Source of the DNA: Rhodospirillales bacterium 24-66-33
GTDB taxonomy: Bacteria; Pseudomonadota; Alphaproteobacteria; Reyranellales; Reyranellaceae
Length of the DNA stretch: 64,000 bases
NCBI GenBank assembly: GCA_002281855.1
Contig: NCHQ01000015.1
Coordinates: 60,498-124,497 of the forward strand
Direction of reading: 5' to 3'
This document shows positions 1 to 9,011 of the stretch, piece after piece. A program made the position numbers and the translations under genes. Each line of letters begins with the position of its first letter. Position 1 is the stretch's first letter. Under the pieces are notes generated by a model. It did not search any database and was not told where the DNA came from. It saw nothing but the letters and a program-made list of their open reading frames with translations.

Positions 1-1
1 G

Positions 2-130
2 GACCGCAAGGAACTCACGCGCCGCCTCGACGACTGCCTGCTGACCGAGGCCGAGATGAAGATGGGACCCGCGATGTGGGGCCGGCTGCCCGATCCCTTC
101 CCCGTCTGGAAAATGCCGGGACAGGAATGA
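2..130 (+). CDS. G3E (CobW/YjiA) GTPase, C-terminal fragment cut by window edge
   Basis: The window opens inside a gene whose last 42 residues can be read, ending at a TGA at 128-130. The tail (RLDDCLLTEAEMKMGP, then WGRLPDPFPVW) looks like the C-terminal domain that closes many G3E-family GTPases of the zinc-homeostasis type. The following gene is another G3E GTPase and starts in an ATGA overlap at 127-130, so the two were probably translated together. The assignment rests on this short tail and on the neighbour. The GTPase domain itself lies outside the window. Confidence 0.55.
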   Translation, partial: DRKELTRRLDDCLLTEAEMKMGPAMWGRLPDPFPVWKMPGQE

Positions 131-1227
131 CCTGGCCACAGCGGCAACGCGAGGGCGGCCCGCTCGTGCCCGTGTCCCTGCTCACCGGATTTCTCGGCAG
201 CGGCAAGACGACCGTCCTGAACAAGCTCCTGTCCCGTGCAGCGTTCGCGCGCACTGTCGTCGTGATCAACGAGTTCGGCGAGATCGGCCTCGATCACGAA
301 CTGGTCGAGAGTTCCACCGAGGACATGGTCCTGCTGAAGAGCGGCTGCCTTTGCTGCACCATTCGCGGCGACCTGGTCGACACGTTGCGCGGCCTGACCG
401 CCCGCAAGCTGGGCGGAACCATCGCGCCCTTCGACCGGGTGCTGATCGAAACGACAGGGCTCGCAGACCCGGCGCCGATCCTGCACACGCTGATGTCCGA
501 CCTGGCCCTCACTTCGGCCTACCGTCTGGATGGCGTCATCACGACCGTCGATGCCGCGACGGGCGACGCCACCCTCGACCGGCAGATCGAGTCCGTGAAG
601 CAGGCGGCCGTCGCCGATCGACTGCTGCTGACCAAGACCGACCTGGTCCCGCCGGCGCAAGCGATGGCCCTGTCCCAGCGACTGCGCCGCCTGAACCCGG
701 CGGCCCCGATCATCGTCAGCCGGCAGGGCGAGGTCGACCCGGCCAGCCTCCTCGATGCCGGATTGTACAATCCCGAAACCAAGAGCCTGGACGTCCAGCG
801 CTGGCTGAAAGCCGAAGCCTATGCGCCGACGGGACACGAGCATGAGCACGGGCACGGGCACGGGCACGACATCAACCGGCACGACGAGCACATCAAGGCC
901 GTTTGCCTGACGGTGGAAGAGCCCATTCCGGCCTCGGCCTTCGACACCTGGCTGGGCCTCCTGCTGGCGATGAAGGGGCCGGACATCCTGCGGGTGAAGG
1001 GCATCGTGAACATCGAAGGCTTCGACGGTCCGCTCGTCATCCACGGGGTGCAACACGTCTTTCACCCGCCGCTGCAGATGAAGAAATGGCCGGGCAACGA
1101 CCGCCGCACGCGCATCGTGTTCATCACCCGCGACCTCGACGAATCGGCCCTGCGCGACACGCTGAGGATGTTCACCCGCGATCCGCCACCGCCCCTTGAG
1201 TCTCAGAAAGGGACGGTCAGCGCGTGA
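127..1227 (+). CDS. G3E family metallo-GTPase with His-rich linker (CobW domain protein)
   Basis: A 366-aa G3E GTPase, a family that delivers metal ions or cofactors to client enzymes (CobW, YjiA/ZNG1, UreG, HypB). Walker A is GFLGSGKTT at about residues 21-29. The family metal site CxCC reads CLCC at 74-77. A loop rich in His and Glu alternating with Gly lies near residue 240, typical of zinc- or cobalt-handling members. The C-terminal CobW domain follows and ends with a YjiA-like FHPPLQMKKWP segment. I chose the ATG at 127 because it overlaps the upstream stop as ATGA and directly precedes the conserved start of the fold; an in-frame ATG at 76 lies inside the previous gene. The family is certain. 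The metal and the client are not. Confidence 0.9.
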   Translation: MTWPQRQREGGPLVPVSLLTGFLGSGKTTVLNKLLSRAAFARTVVVINEFGEIGLDHELVESSTEDMVLLKSGCLCCTIRGDLVDTLRGLTARKLGGTIAPFDRVLIETTGLADPAPILHTLMSDLALTSAYRLDGVITTVDAATGDATLDRQIESVKQAAVADRLLLTKTDLVPPAQAMALSQRLRRLNPAAPIIVSRQGEVDPASLLDAGLYNPETKSLDVQRWLKAEAYAPTGHEHEHGHGHGHDINRHDEHIKAVCLTVEEPIPASAFDTWLGLLLAMKGPDILRVKGIVNIEGFDGPLVIHGVQHVFHPPLQMKKWPGNDRRTRIVFITRDLDESALRDTLRMFTRDPPPPLESQKGTVSA

Positions 1228-1237
1228 ACTCTCTATC

Positions 1238-1268
1238 GTCCTCTCCCCCACGCAGTGGGGGAGAGGAC
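1238..1268. repeat. Intergenic palindrome, CCTCCCC family copy 1
   Basis: A perfect 13-bp inverted repeat (GTCCTCTCCCCCA at 1238-1250, its complement at 1256-1268) around a 5-nt loop. It lies between two convergent genes and may act as a bidirectional terminator. The same kind of CTCCCC/GGGGAG palindrome recurs at 42048, 47275, 50528 and 50638. Confidence 0.75.
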
Positions 1269-1287
1269 ATATGAGGGGCGGAAGCGG

Positions 1288-2568
1288 TCAGACCTTCTCC
1301 AGGCCGCACCATTCGGCGATGAACAGCGCCGTCGACTGGGTGATCTTGCGGATGGACTCGATGTTCACCCGCTCGTCGAAGCCGTGGACGTCGTCGGACT
1401 GCGGCCCGTAGACCAGCGCCGGCAGGCCGGCATAGAGGCCGAAGAAGCGAGCATCGGTCGTGCCGGTGGTGCGGCGGTCGTCGAGCTCGGCGCCGAACAC
1501 CGTCTTATGCGCATCGGCCAGGACGTCGCGCACATGCTCGTGGTTCTTGAGCACGTAGGGCTCGGCCTGGAAGCCTTCCCAGCTGACGGTCGGCAGGTTG
1601 TTGCCGAGGAAGGGATCGTTGGCCGCGGCGGTGCGGATCGTGTGCTCGACCTCCTGCCGGCACTCCTTGAGCGTCTGGGTCGGCAGCACGCCCACACGCA
1701 TGTCGAAGGTGCACCAGGACGGGACCGAGCTCGCCCAGTCGCCGCCGGCGATCTTGCCGACGTTGAAGTTCACCGGATGGTGATGGTCGCAGTAATGCTT
1801 GTCGTGGGCCTTCAGCGCGTTCCACTTCTTCTCGAGTTCGCGCAACTGCTGGATCAGACGGAACGCCGATTCGATCGCATTCGAACCGGCATCGGCCTTG
1901 TAGACATGGACCGGGTGGCCGGTGACCTTGACCTGGAACCACATCACGCCGACCTGCGCCACCGTGAGCGTGCAGCCCGACGGTTCGGGGATCAGCGCCG
2001 CCTCGGCGCGATAGCCGCGCTGCAGGCAGGCGAGCGCGCCGTTACCGGTGCACTCCTCCTCGACCACCGACTGCTGGTAGACATCCGCCGCCGGCATGTA
2101 GCCCAGCGCCCGCAGGGCGCGCAGCGCGAAGACGTTGAGGATCAGCCCGGCCTTCATGTCGCCCGAGCCGCGGCCGTACATCCAGCCGTCCTTGACGTAG
2201 GCGTCGTAGGGATTGCGGGTCCACATCTCGTGCGGCCCCTCGGGCACCACGTCGATATGGCCGTTGAGGATCAGCGAACGGCCCTTCGGATTGGACGGCC
2301 GCCAGGCGCCGACGACGTTCCAGGCATCGTCATAGTCCAGCGAATGCGGCGAGTAGCCCGGCAGGTGCTTGAGATCGTCGATCTTGACCTGCCAGCGATC
2401 GATGCCGAGCCCGTCCTCCTTGAACAGGCGCGCCATCATGTCCTGCGCCGGCGCCTCCTGGAAGCGGGTGGAGGGGATCCGGACCAGATCGGCCAGTACG
2501 TTCGTCTGATCGTCGAAGCGGCGATCGACTTCGTCCATGATTTTGGACTTGAGTGATGAATCGAGCAT
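1288..2568 (-). CDS. M20 family metallopeptidase (ArgE/DapE/ACY1-type deacylase)
   Basis: A 426-aa zinc-dependent amidohydrolase of the M20 family, which removes N-acyl or peptide groups from amino acids in the cytoplasm. Metal-site motifs are in order: NGHIDVVPEG, GRGSGDMKAG, VVEEECTGNGA with the catalytic Glu pair, LIPEPSG, and a C-terminal VYGPQSDDVHGFDE carrying the last metal-binding His. Length and motif order fit ArgE/succinyl-diaminopimelate desuccinylase-like proteins. The start is the ATG at 2566-2568 (MLDSSLKSK); the long open frame upstream is antisense to the acyl-CoA synthetase. It is divergent from that gene across 57 bp. The substrate cannot be told, so I give no dapE or argE symbol. 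Confidence 0.88.
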   Translation of the reverse strand: MLDSSLKSKIMDEVDRRFDDQTNVLADLVRIPSTRFQEAPAQDMMARLFKEDGLGIDRWQVKIDDLKHLPGYSPHSLDYDDAWNVVGAWRPSNPKGRSLILNGHIDVVPEGPHEMWTRNPYDAYVKDGWMYGRGSGDMKAGLILNVFALRALRALGYMPAADVYQQSVVEEECTGNGALACLQRGYRAEAALIPEPSGCTLTVAQVGVMWFQVKVTGHPVHVYKADAGSNAIESAFRLIQQLRELEKKWNALKAHDKHYCDHHHPVNFNVGKIAGGDWASSVPSWCTFDMRVGVLPTQTLKECRQEVEHTIRTAAANDPFLGNNLPTVSWEGFQAEPYVLKNHEHVRDVLADAHKTVFGAELDDRRTTGTTDARFFGLYAGLPALVYGPQSDDVHGFDERVNIESIRKITQSTALFIAEWCGLEKV

Positions 2569-2625
2569 GTGCGGACTTTGGCGCAGCCCCGGTACGCCGT
2601 CTATAGTTTCGGCGGAGGAAACAAA

Positions 2626-4188
2626 ATGTACCCGGGCAAAAACGCGACGACGCAGGCGTCCCATCCTGCGGTGATCATGGCCGGCAGCGGCGAAACCGTG
2701 ACCTATGGCGAGCTGGAAGCGCGCAGCAACCGGCTGGCGCACCTGCTGCGCGCCCAGGGCGTGAAGCGGCTCGACCACTATTCGATCTTCATGGAAAACA
2801 ACGCGCGCTACGTGGAGTGCTGTACCGCCGGCGAACGCGCCGGCACCTACTACACGTGCGTGAATTCGTTCCTGACGGCCGAAGAGCTTGCCTACATCCT
2901 GAACAACAGCGCCTCGAAAGTGCTCATCACCTCCCAGGCCAAGCGGGACGTGGCCCTCGCGGCCCTGCCGCACTGTCCGGGGATCGCGCTCTGCATCGTC
3001 GTCGACGGGCCCGGTGGCGGATCGGCCGGCAGCGCGAAGATCGTCAATCTCGCGGAGGCGACCACCGGCCTGCCCGCGACGCCGATCGCCGACGAATCGC
3101 TTGGGACCGCGATGCTCTACTCGTCCGGCACCACGGGACGGCCGAAGGGGATCGTACGGCCGCTGGCCGAACAGCCGCCGTCGCAGCTCCTGCCGATCTT
3201 CTCCTTCCTGCTGAAGCTCTGGCAGTACCGCGAAGGCATGATCTACCTCTCGCCGGCGCCGCTCTACCATTCGGCGCCACAGGCGGCGGTGAACCTCACG
3301 ATCCGCATGGGCGGCACCGTGATCGTCATGGAGCGCTTCGACCCCGAGCATTACCTGCAGCTCATCGAAAAGCATCGCGTCACCCACAGCCAGCTCGTGC
3401 CGACGATGTTCTCGCGGATGCTGAAGCTGCCGGAGGAGACACGGAAGCGGTACGAACTCGGTTCGCTGGAGATCGCCATCCATGCGGCGGCGCCCTGCCC
3501 GGTCCAGGTGAAGGAACAGATGATCGGCTGGTGGGGCCCGATCATCCACGAATATTACGGCGCCACAGAGGGGCTGGGCTTCACCGCCTGCAACTCGCAG
3601 GAATGGCTGGCGCACAAGGGCACGGTGGGACGCGTCCTCCTGGGCGAACTGCACGTGCTCGACGATGACATGAAGCCGCTGCCCACCGGCACGGCCGGGA
3701 CCCTGTGGTTCAAGACCGCGACGCCGTTCGAGTATTTCAACGACCCCGCCAAGACACGCGAGGCGCGCTCCGAGGACGGCACGATGAGCACGGTGGGCGA
3801 CGTCGGCTATGTCGATGCCGACGGCTACCTCCACCTGACCGACCGCGCGACCTTCATGATCATTTCCGGCGGCGTGAACATCTACCCGCAGGAATGCGAG
3901 AACCTGCTGATCACCCATCCCAAGGTGGCCGACGCGGCGGTGTTCGGTGTCCCCAACGCCGATCTCGGCGAGGAGGTGAAGGCGGTCGTCCAGCTCATGC
4001 CGGGCGTGCCGAAGACGGGCGCCACCGCCGAGGAGCTGATCGCCTTCTGCGGCCAGCATCTCGCCCGGCAGAAGGTGCCGCGCTCCGTCGATTTCGAAGA
4101 CGAGCTGCCGCGCCTGCCAACCGGCAAACTCTACAAGCGCCTGCTGCGCGACCGGTACTGGGGCGACAAGAAGAGCCGCATCGTGTGA
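2626..4188 (+). CDS. Acyl-CoA synthetase / AMP-dependent ligase (ANL superfamily)
   Basis: A 520-aa adenylate-forming enzyme that activates a carboxylic acid as an acyl-AMP and then as a CoA thioester. The AMP-binding P-loop reads YSSGTTGRPKGIV, the A5 motif YYGATEGLG, the A7/A8 region GDVGYVDADGYLHLTDR, and the catalytic lysine motif LPTGKLYKR at the C-terminus. The ATG at 2626 is chosen because GGAGGA lies 7 nt upstream; an in-frame ATG at 2569 would add residues without family character. Spacing and length are close to 4-coumarate-CoA ligase- or FadD-like proteins of alphaproteobacteria. It converges tail to tail with the efflux gene, one base apart. The acid used is unknown. Confidence 0.9.
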   Translation: MYPGKNATTQASHPAVIMAGSGETVTYGELEARSNRLAHLLRAQGVKRLDHYSIFMENNARYVECCTAGERAGTYYTCVNSFLTAEELAYILNNSASKVLITSQAKRDVALAALPHCPGIALCIVVDGPGGGSAGSAKIVNLAEATTGLPATPIADESLGTAMLYSSGTTGRPKGIVRPLAEQPPSQLLPIFSFLLKLWQYREGMIYLSPAPLYHSAPQAAVNLTIRMGGTVIVMERFDPEHYLQLIEKHRVTHSQLVPTMFSRMLKLPEETRKRYELGSLEIAIHAAAPCPVQVKEQMIGWWGPIIHEYYGATEGLGFTACNSQEWLAHKGTVGRVLLGELHVLDDDMKPLPTGTAGTLWFKTATPFEYFNDPAKTREARSEDGTMSTVGDVGYVDADGYLHLTDRATFMIISGGVNIYPQECENLLITHPKVADAAVFGVPNADLGEEVKAVVQLMPGVPKTGATAEELIAFCGQHLARQKVPRSVDFEDELPRLPTGKLYKRLLRDRYWGDKKSRIV

Positions 4189-4189
4189 C

Positions 4190-5764
4190 TCATCCGCGCG
4201 ACCGGCGCTGCGAACGCGACAGCAGCGCCGCGGGAAACAGGGCCAGAAGCGCCACCACGCCCACGACGATGAACGTATCGGAGAACGCCATCATCTGCGC
4301 GTTGCTTTGCAACATCGTGGCCAGGTATTCGAGGGCGCCCGCCTTCTGCTGCTGAAAGGGCAGGCCGCTCTTCTGCATCAGCTGCTCGACCTGGGTGAGC
4401 ATCCGATCGGTCGTGCGATTGCCCCAGTCCTGCGTCGCCGTCAGCGCATCGGCATGGAAGCGGGTGCGGATCTCGAAGAAGGCGACCATCCCGTTGATGC
4501 CGAAGGCACCGCCCAGCTGACGCATGAAGTTGGCGACTCCAGAGCCCTGGCGCACCTTGTCGGCCGGCAGCGCCTTCAGCGACGAAGCATTGAGGCTGGG
4601 ATTGATGAAGCCCAGCCCCAGCCGGGACAGCATCACCATGCAGACCAGCGTCCAGAAGGTCGTGTCGATGTCGGCGGTCGTCATCCAGGCGAAGCCGGCG
4701 GCGAACAGCACCAGCCCGCCGATGATCATGGTCGAGGCCGGCATCGCGTCCGACAGCCGCCCGGCCAGCGGGAAGATGAAGGCCAGCATGATGCCGGCCG
4801 GCATCATCATCAGCCCGGCCACCAGCGGCGTGAAGCCGATGATGGTCTGCACGAAGACCGGGATGATGTAGGTCGAGCCCATCATGCCGGCGCCGAAGAT
4901 GAAGGCGATGAGCGCGGCGGCCGAGAATTCGACATTGCCGAAGATGCGCACGTCGAGCAGCGCCCGCGGCGTATAGAGCTCCCAGCAGACGAAGGCGACC
5001 GTGGCCACGGCGCCGAGCACCAGCCGGAACACGATGGCGTCGGAACTCCAGCCCTCGCGCTGGCCGTCGGCGATGCCCGTCATCAGGCCCAGCAGCGCGG
5101 TACAGAGCAGCGCAAAGCCCAGCCAGTCGAACGGCGGGATGACCTTGGGGATCGGCCGGGTCGGCATGAAGACCATGCCGAGGACCGCCGCGACGACGCA
5201 GAACGGCAGCGAGATGAAGAAGACGTAGCGCCACGAGAAGTACTCGATCATCAGCCCGCCCAGGGTCGGCCCGATCGCCGGCGCGAAGACGACACCCAGC
5301 CCGAACACACCCATCGCCATGCCGCGGCGCTCCGGCGGGAAGACGGTGAAGATGGTGGCCATGACCAGCGGCTGGGCGACGCCGGCGCTGAAGCCCTGCA
5401 GCACGCGGGCGAAGATCAGCGCGTCCTCGGTCGGCGCCGAGCCGCCCATCAGCGCGCCCACCGAGAAGAAGAACAGTGCGCCGACGAAAGTGCGGCGCTC
5501 TCCCAGGATGCCGCTGAGCCAGGCGTTGATCAGCATGCCGGCGGTCATCGTCGCCATGTAGGCCGATGACATCCACTGCGCCTTGTCCTGGCCGATGCCG
5601 AAGGCGCCCATCACGTCGGGCACCGCCACGTTCACCGTGGTCATGGCGAGCACCATCGACACGACGCCCATCATGCCGGTCACGGTGACCAGCCAGCGAT
5701 ACGAAGGTCCGTAGCGCTCGGTGAGTGCCGCTGCGGTCTGCAGGGGAACGCTGGCGGCGGTCAT
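4190..5764 (-). CDS. DHA2 family MFS drug efflux permease (EmrB/QacA-like)
   Basis: A 524-aa inner-membrane proton antiporter of the 14-helix DHA2 group. The N-terminus has the family pattern MTTVNVAVPDVMGAFG followed by QWMSSAYMATMTAG. Motif C-like glycine/proline runs (APAIGPTLGGL) lie in helix 5. The C-terminal part ends with a last membrane helix and a short Arg-rich tail. It follows the HlyD-type gene on the same strand, and together they would make an EmrAB-type pump that needs an outer-membrane TolC, which is not in the window. The pair is separated by a 120-bp fold-back repeat. Confidence in the family is high; the exported compounds are unknown. Confidence 0.92.
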   Translation of the reverse strand: MTAASVPLQTAAALTERYGPSYRWLVTVTGMMGVVSMVLAMTTVNVAVPDVMGAFGIGQDKAQWMSSAYMATMTAGMLINAWLSGILGERRTFVGALFFFSVGALMGGSAPTEDALIFARVLQGFSAGVAQPLVMATIFTVFPPERRGMAMGVFGLGVVFAPAIGPTLGGLMIEYFSWRYVFFISLPFCVVAAVLGMVFMPTRPIPKVIPPFDWLGFALLCTALLGLMTGIADGQREGWSSDAIVFRLVLGAVATVAFVCWELYTPRALLDVRIFGNVEFSAAALIAFIFGAGMMGSTYIIPVFVQTIIGFTPLVAGLMMMPAGIMLAFIFPLAGRLSDAMPASTMIIGGLVLFAAGFAWMTTADIDTTFWTLVCMVMLSRLGLGFINPSLNASSLKALPADKVRQGSGVANFMRQLGGAFGINGMVAFFEIRTRFHADALTATQDWGNRTTDRMLTQVEQLMQKSGLPFQQQKAGALEYLATMLQSNAQMMAFSDTFIVVGVVALLALFPAALLSRSQRRSRG

Positions 5765-5784
5765 GATGCGGCTACAGCATTGTC

Positions 5785-5904
5785 GTTGCCCATGCTTCGA
5801 GACGCTCGCTCTGCTCGCTCCTCAGCATGAGGTGTTGTTTGTATCGACACCAAAGACCTCATCCTGAGGAGGCCGCGGTGCGGCCGTCTCGAAGGATGGG
5901 CAAC
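5785..5904. repeat. Fold-back intergenic repeat with 49-bp imperfect arms
   Basis: The left arm (5785-5833) and the right arm (5856-5904) are imperfect reverse complements, so the element can fold into one long hairpin with a 22-nt loop. The right arm carries the word CCTCATCCTGAGGAGG, which recurs at 63844-63860. It sits between the two genes of an efflux operon. Small palindromic repeats of this look are widespread in alphaproteobacterial intergenic DNA. No coding potential is evident. Confidence 0.75.
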
Positions 5905-5925
5905 AACATGATCGCCTGCTCCGCC

Positions 5926-7104
5926 CTACCGAATATCAATTTCGACTTCGACCATCATGCCGGGCGTCAGCGGCTTCGGCATCTGGACGATGTCGATCTT
6001 CACCGGCACGCGTTGCGTGATCTTGGTGAAATTGCCCGACGGGTTGGGCGTCGGCAGCAGCGCGAAGCGCGCCGTCGTGGCGCTGCCGACGCGGGCGACG
6101 CGGCCGACGAAGGTTTCGCTGGGATAGGCGTCGACCGAGACGCGGACGGTCTGGCCGATCTTGAGCTTGCCGACCTGCGTCTCCTTGATGTTGGCCTCGA
6201 CCCAGACCTCGTCCGGATTGTGCAGCAGCAGGATACGCTGGCCCGCCGCCACGTATTCGCCTGGCAGGGTGAAGGTGCGGTCGATGACGGCCGGGATCGG
6301 GCTCTTGATCGTGCGGTCCTCGACATCGACCTGCTGCTGGCGCATTTGCGCGGCCAGCACCGCGACCTGATGGGTCAGCGCCTCGATCTGGGCATCGATC
6401 ACGCCCAGCCTGTCATGGCCGACCCGCGCCTCGCCGAGACTGCCTTCGGCCTGCTCGTGCTCGGCCTGCAGCTGCAGGATCTGGATCTCGAACTTCGTCA
6501 CGGCCGCCTGCGCCATCTGGAGCTGCCGCTCGTTGACGACCTTGCTGGCGAACAGCGTCCGGCTGCGGTCGAGCTCCAGCCTGGCGAAATCGAGGTCGGC
6601 CTGCAGCGCGGCGAGCGCCTTCTCGCGGACCGTGATGGTCGAGGCGCGCGTGCGCATCGCGGCATCGGCCTGATTCTGGTCGAGCTTGCGCTCGGCGCGC
6701 AGCCGCGCCCGCTCGACCCGCACGCCCTCGATCTGTGCGCGCAAGCCGTCGACCCGCAGCCTGGCCGCGCGATCGTCGATCTTGACCAGGGTCTGGCCGG
6801 CCTCGACGCGCTGGCCCTCGCGCACCGCGAGGTCGACGATCCAGCCCTCGGCGCGGCTCGACACCGTCACGATGTCGGCAGTCACCCGGGCATCGTATTC
6901 ATAGACATGGGTAAGCCGCAGATGGACCTCGCGGCCGCCATAGGCGACCGCCGCGATCAGCAGGAGGCCAATGACGATCGAGCGCGGCCGCATCAGGACG
7001 CGCATGATGCCGGACGTCCGGCTCACGCGCACCCGTGGCGCGACGCCGACGGCCGGCGATACAGGCGATGTCTTGAGGGCGGGCGGCGGCACCGACTGAT
7101 CCAC
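5926..7104 (-). CDS. HlyD/EmrA family membrane fusion protein
   Basis: A 392-aa periplasmic adaptor of a tripartite efflux pump. After a roughly 40-residue cytoplasmic start there is one membrane helix (IVIGLLLIAAVAYGG). Next come a lipoyl-type half (VREGQRVEAGQTLVKID), a long alpha-helical hairpin rich in Ala, Gln, Glu and Leu, the second lipoyl half (LPGEYVAAGQRILLL), and a beta-barrel region ending MTPGMMVEVEID-like. The start codon is GTG at 7102-7104. It is the first gene of an hlyD-DHA2 operon running toward 4190. The 251 bp up to the divergent monooxygenase gene hold the promoters, but I see no clear operator there. Confidence 0.9.
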   Translation of the reverse strand: MDQSVPPPALKTSPVSPAVGVAPRVRVSRTSGIMRVLMRPRSIVIGLLLIAAVAYGGREVHLRLTHVYEYDARVTADIVTVSSRAEGWIVDLAVREGQRVEAGQTLVKIDDRAARLRVDGLRAQIEGVRVERARLRAERKLDQNQADAAMRTRASTITVREKALAALQADLDFARLELDRSRTLFASKVVNERQLQMAQAAVTKFEIQILQLQAEHEQAEGSLGEARVGHDRLGVIDAQIEALTHQVAVLAAQMRQQQVDVEDRTIKSPIPAVIDRTFTLPGEYVAAGQRILLLHNPDEVWVEANIKETQVGKLKIGQTVRVSVDAYPSETFVGRVARVGSATTARFALLPTPNPSGNFTKITQRVPVKIDIVQMPKPLTPGMMVEVEIDIR

Positions 7105-7355
7105 GACTTATCCTGCCGCTCTCAACCGGGTTTTCGCGCTGTTGTCATGAAAAAAGAATAAGGCCGAAACAATTGGCGGGCCACCGATCTTCACGCCGGG
7201 GCATCGCCAAGCTGCAACGCGCGCACTGCATGACGCCCCGGCAGTTCCGCATCCGGGCTCGCTGCTCTTGCCAAAACCGACGACCCGGTCGACGCTGATC
7301 GTGCAGCCCGTCGGACACCGCTCGCAGAGCAAAAATTCAACCAGGACCCGCCGCC

Positions 7356-9011
7356 ATGCCCGATGCTTCCCACACGCCCGCGCCTCGCCCGCTCGATGTC
7401 GCCTCCCTCGATGTCGCGATCGTCGGCGGCGGGCTGGCCGGCCTCTATGCCATCCACCGCCTGCGCAAGCTCGGTCTCAAGGTCCGGGCTTACGAGGCGG
7501 GGTCGGGCATCGGCGGCACCTGGTTCTGGAACCGCTATCCGGGCGCGCGCTGCGACGTCGAGAGCCTCGAATATTCCTACAGCTTCTCTGATGAGCTGCA
7601 GCAGGAGTGGAAGTGGCCGGAGCGCTACGGCACGCAGCCCGAAATCCTGAAGTACATCAATCATGTCGCCGACCGCTTCGACCTGCGCCGCGACGTCCAG
7701 CTCGACACGCGGATCAAGTCGGCGACGTTCGATGGCAAGGCCAACGAATGGACGCTGCGCACCGACAAGGGCGAGGTGGTCCGCGCGCGCTACTGCATCA
7801 TGGCCTCGGGCAATCTCTCGACGCCGCGCGTGCCCGACTTCAAGGGCATCGGGAGCTTCAAGGGCAAGTGGTACCATTCGGGCCTGTGGCCGCATGAGGG
7901 TGTCGACTTCACCGGCCTCCGGGTCGGCGTCATCGGCACGGGCTCCTCGGGCGTGCAGATGATCCCGTTGATCGCCCAGCAGGCCAAGCACCTGCACGTC
8001 TTCCAGCGCACCGCCAATTTCAGCCTGCCGGCGCGCAACGCGCCGATGGAGGAAGAGCGCGAGAGCCGTCACAAGGCCGAGTATCCGGCCCGCCGGCGCG
8101 CCGCCTACGACACGCCCTTCGCGATCGGCGGCTATCCGCGGCCGACCAAGTCTGCACTCGAAGCCACGGAAGAGGAGCGGAACGCGGCCTACGAGTCCAA
8201 ATGGAAAGAGGGCGGCAGCATCAGCTACCTCTATACCTACACCGATCTGCTGGTGAACAAGGAGGCCAACGACACGGCCTCCGAGTTCGCGCGCAACAAG
8301 ATCCGCGGCATCGTGAAGGACAAGGCGACGGCCGAGCTGCTGGCGCCCAAGGACCATCCGATCGGAACCAAGCGGCTCTGCCTCGATACGAACTATTACG
8401 AGACCTACAATCGCGACAACGTCGCGTTGGTCGACGTGCGCTCCAATCCGATCCAGGAGATCACCGAGAAGGGCGTGCGCACGGACAGCCGCGAGTACGA
8501 GCTCGACGCCATCGTCTTCGCCACCGGCTTCGACGCCATGACCGGCGCGCTGCGCGAGATCGACATCCGCACCAGCGACGGCGCGGTGCTGGCCGACCAT
8601 TGGGAGGGCGGCCCCCTGACCTATCTCGGCCTGATGGTTTCGGGCTTTCCTAACATGTTCGTCGTCACCGGCCCCGGCAGCCCCGGCGTGAAGACGCAGA
8701 TGATCGCCTCGATCGAGCAGCATGTGGACTGGATCGCCGATGCGCTCGCCCATCTCGGCAAGCACCAGCTCGACCGCATCGAGCCCTCGCCGCAGGCCGA
8801 AGCCGACTGGGTCGGGCACGTCAATGCGGTGGCCGACAGCACCCTCTATCCCTTGGCCAATTCCTGGTATGTCGGCGCCAACATTCCCGGCAAGCCGCGC
8901 GTGTTCATGCCCTATGTCGGCGGATTCGACCGCTACAAGAAGCGCTGCGACGAGGTCACGGCCGGCGGCTACGAAGGCTTCACGCTCAGCCGCCACGAAG
9001 TCGTGGCGTGA
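7356..9011 (+). CDS. Flavin-containing Baeyer-Villiger-type monooxygenase
   Basis: A 551-aa class B flavoprotein monooxygenase, predicted to use FAD, NADPH and O2 to insert oxygen into ketones or oxidise heteroatoms. The FAD Rossmann motif GGGLAG is at residues 24-29. The fingerprint FxGxxxHxxxWP is present as FKGKWYHSGLWP at about 168-179, followed by the NADPH Rossmann motif VIGTGSSG. FATGFD marks the C-terminal FAD contact. Size and motif order match cyclohexanone or phenylacetone monooxygenases. The start ATG at 7356 follows an ACCAGGA stretch. The next gene starts within its stop codon (GTGA), so a functional link to that unknown protein is likely. Substrate unknown. Confidence 0.92.
   Translation: MPDASHTPAPRPLDVASLDVAIVGGGLAGLYAIHRLRKLGLKVRAYEAGSGIGGTWFWNRYPGARCDVESLEYSYSFSDELQQEWKWPERYGTQPEILKYINHVADRFDLRRDVQLDTRIKSATFDGKANEWTLRTDKGEVVRARYCIMASGNLSTPRVPDFKGIGSFKGKWYHSGLWPHEGVDFTGLRVGVIGTGSSGVQMIPLIAQQAKHLHVFQRTANFSLPARNAPMEEERESRHKAEYPARRRAAYDTPFAIGGYPRPTKSALEATEEERNAAYESKWKEGGSISYLYTYTDLLVNKEANDTASEFARNKIRGIVKDKATAELLAPKDHPIGTKRLCLDTNYYETYNRDNVALVDVRSNPIQEITEKGVRTDSREYELDAIVFATGFDAMTGALREIDIRTSDGAVLADHWEGGPLTYLGLMVSGFPNMFVVTGPGSPGVKTQMIASIEQHVDWIADALAHLGKHQLDRIEPSPQAEADWVGHVNAVADSTLYPLANSWYVGANIPGKPRVFMPYVGGFDRYKKRCDEVTAGGYEGFTLSRHEVVA

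Noticed and set aside
3705..4355. Plus-strand open frame overlapping the end of the acyl-CoA synthetase
   Set aside because: Arg-rich shadow in another frame of a well-supported gene.
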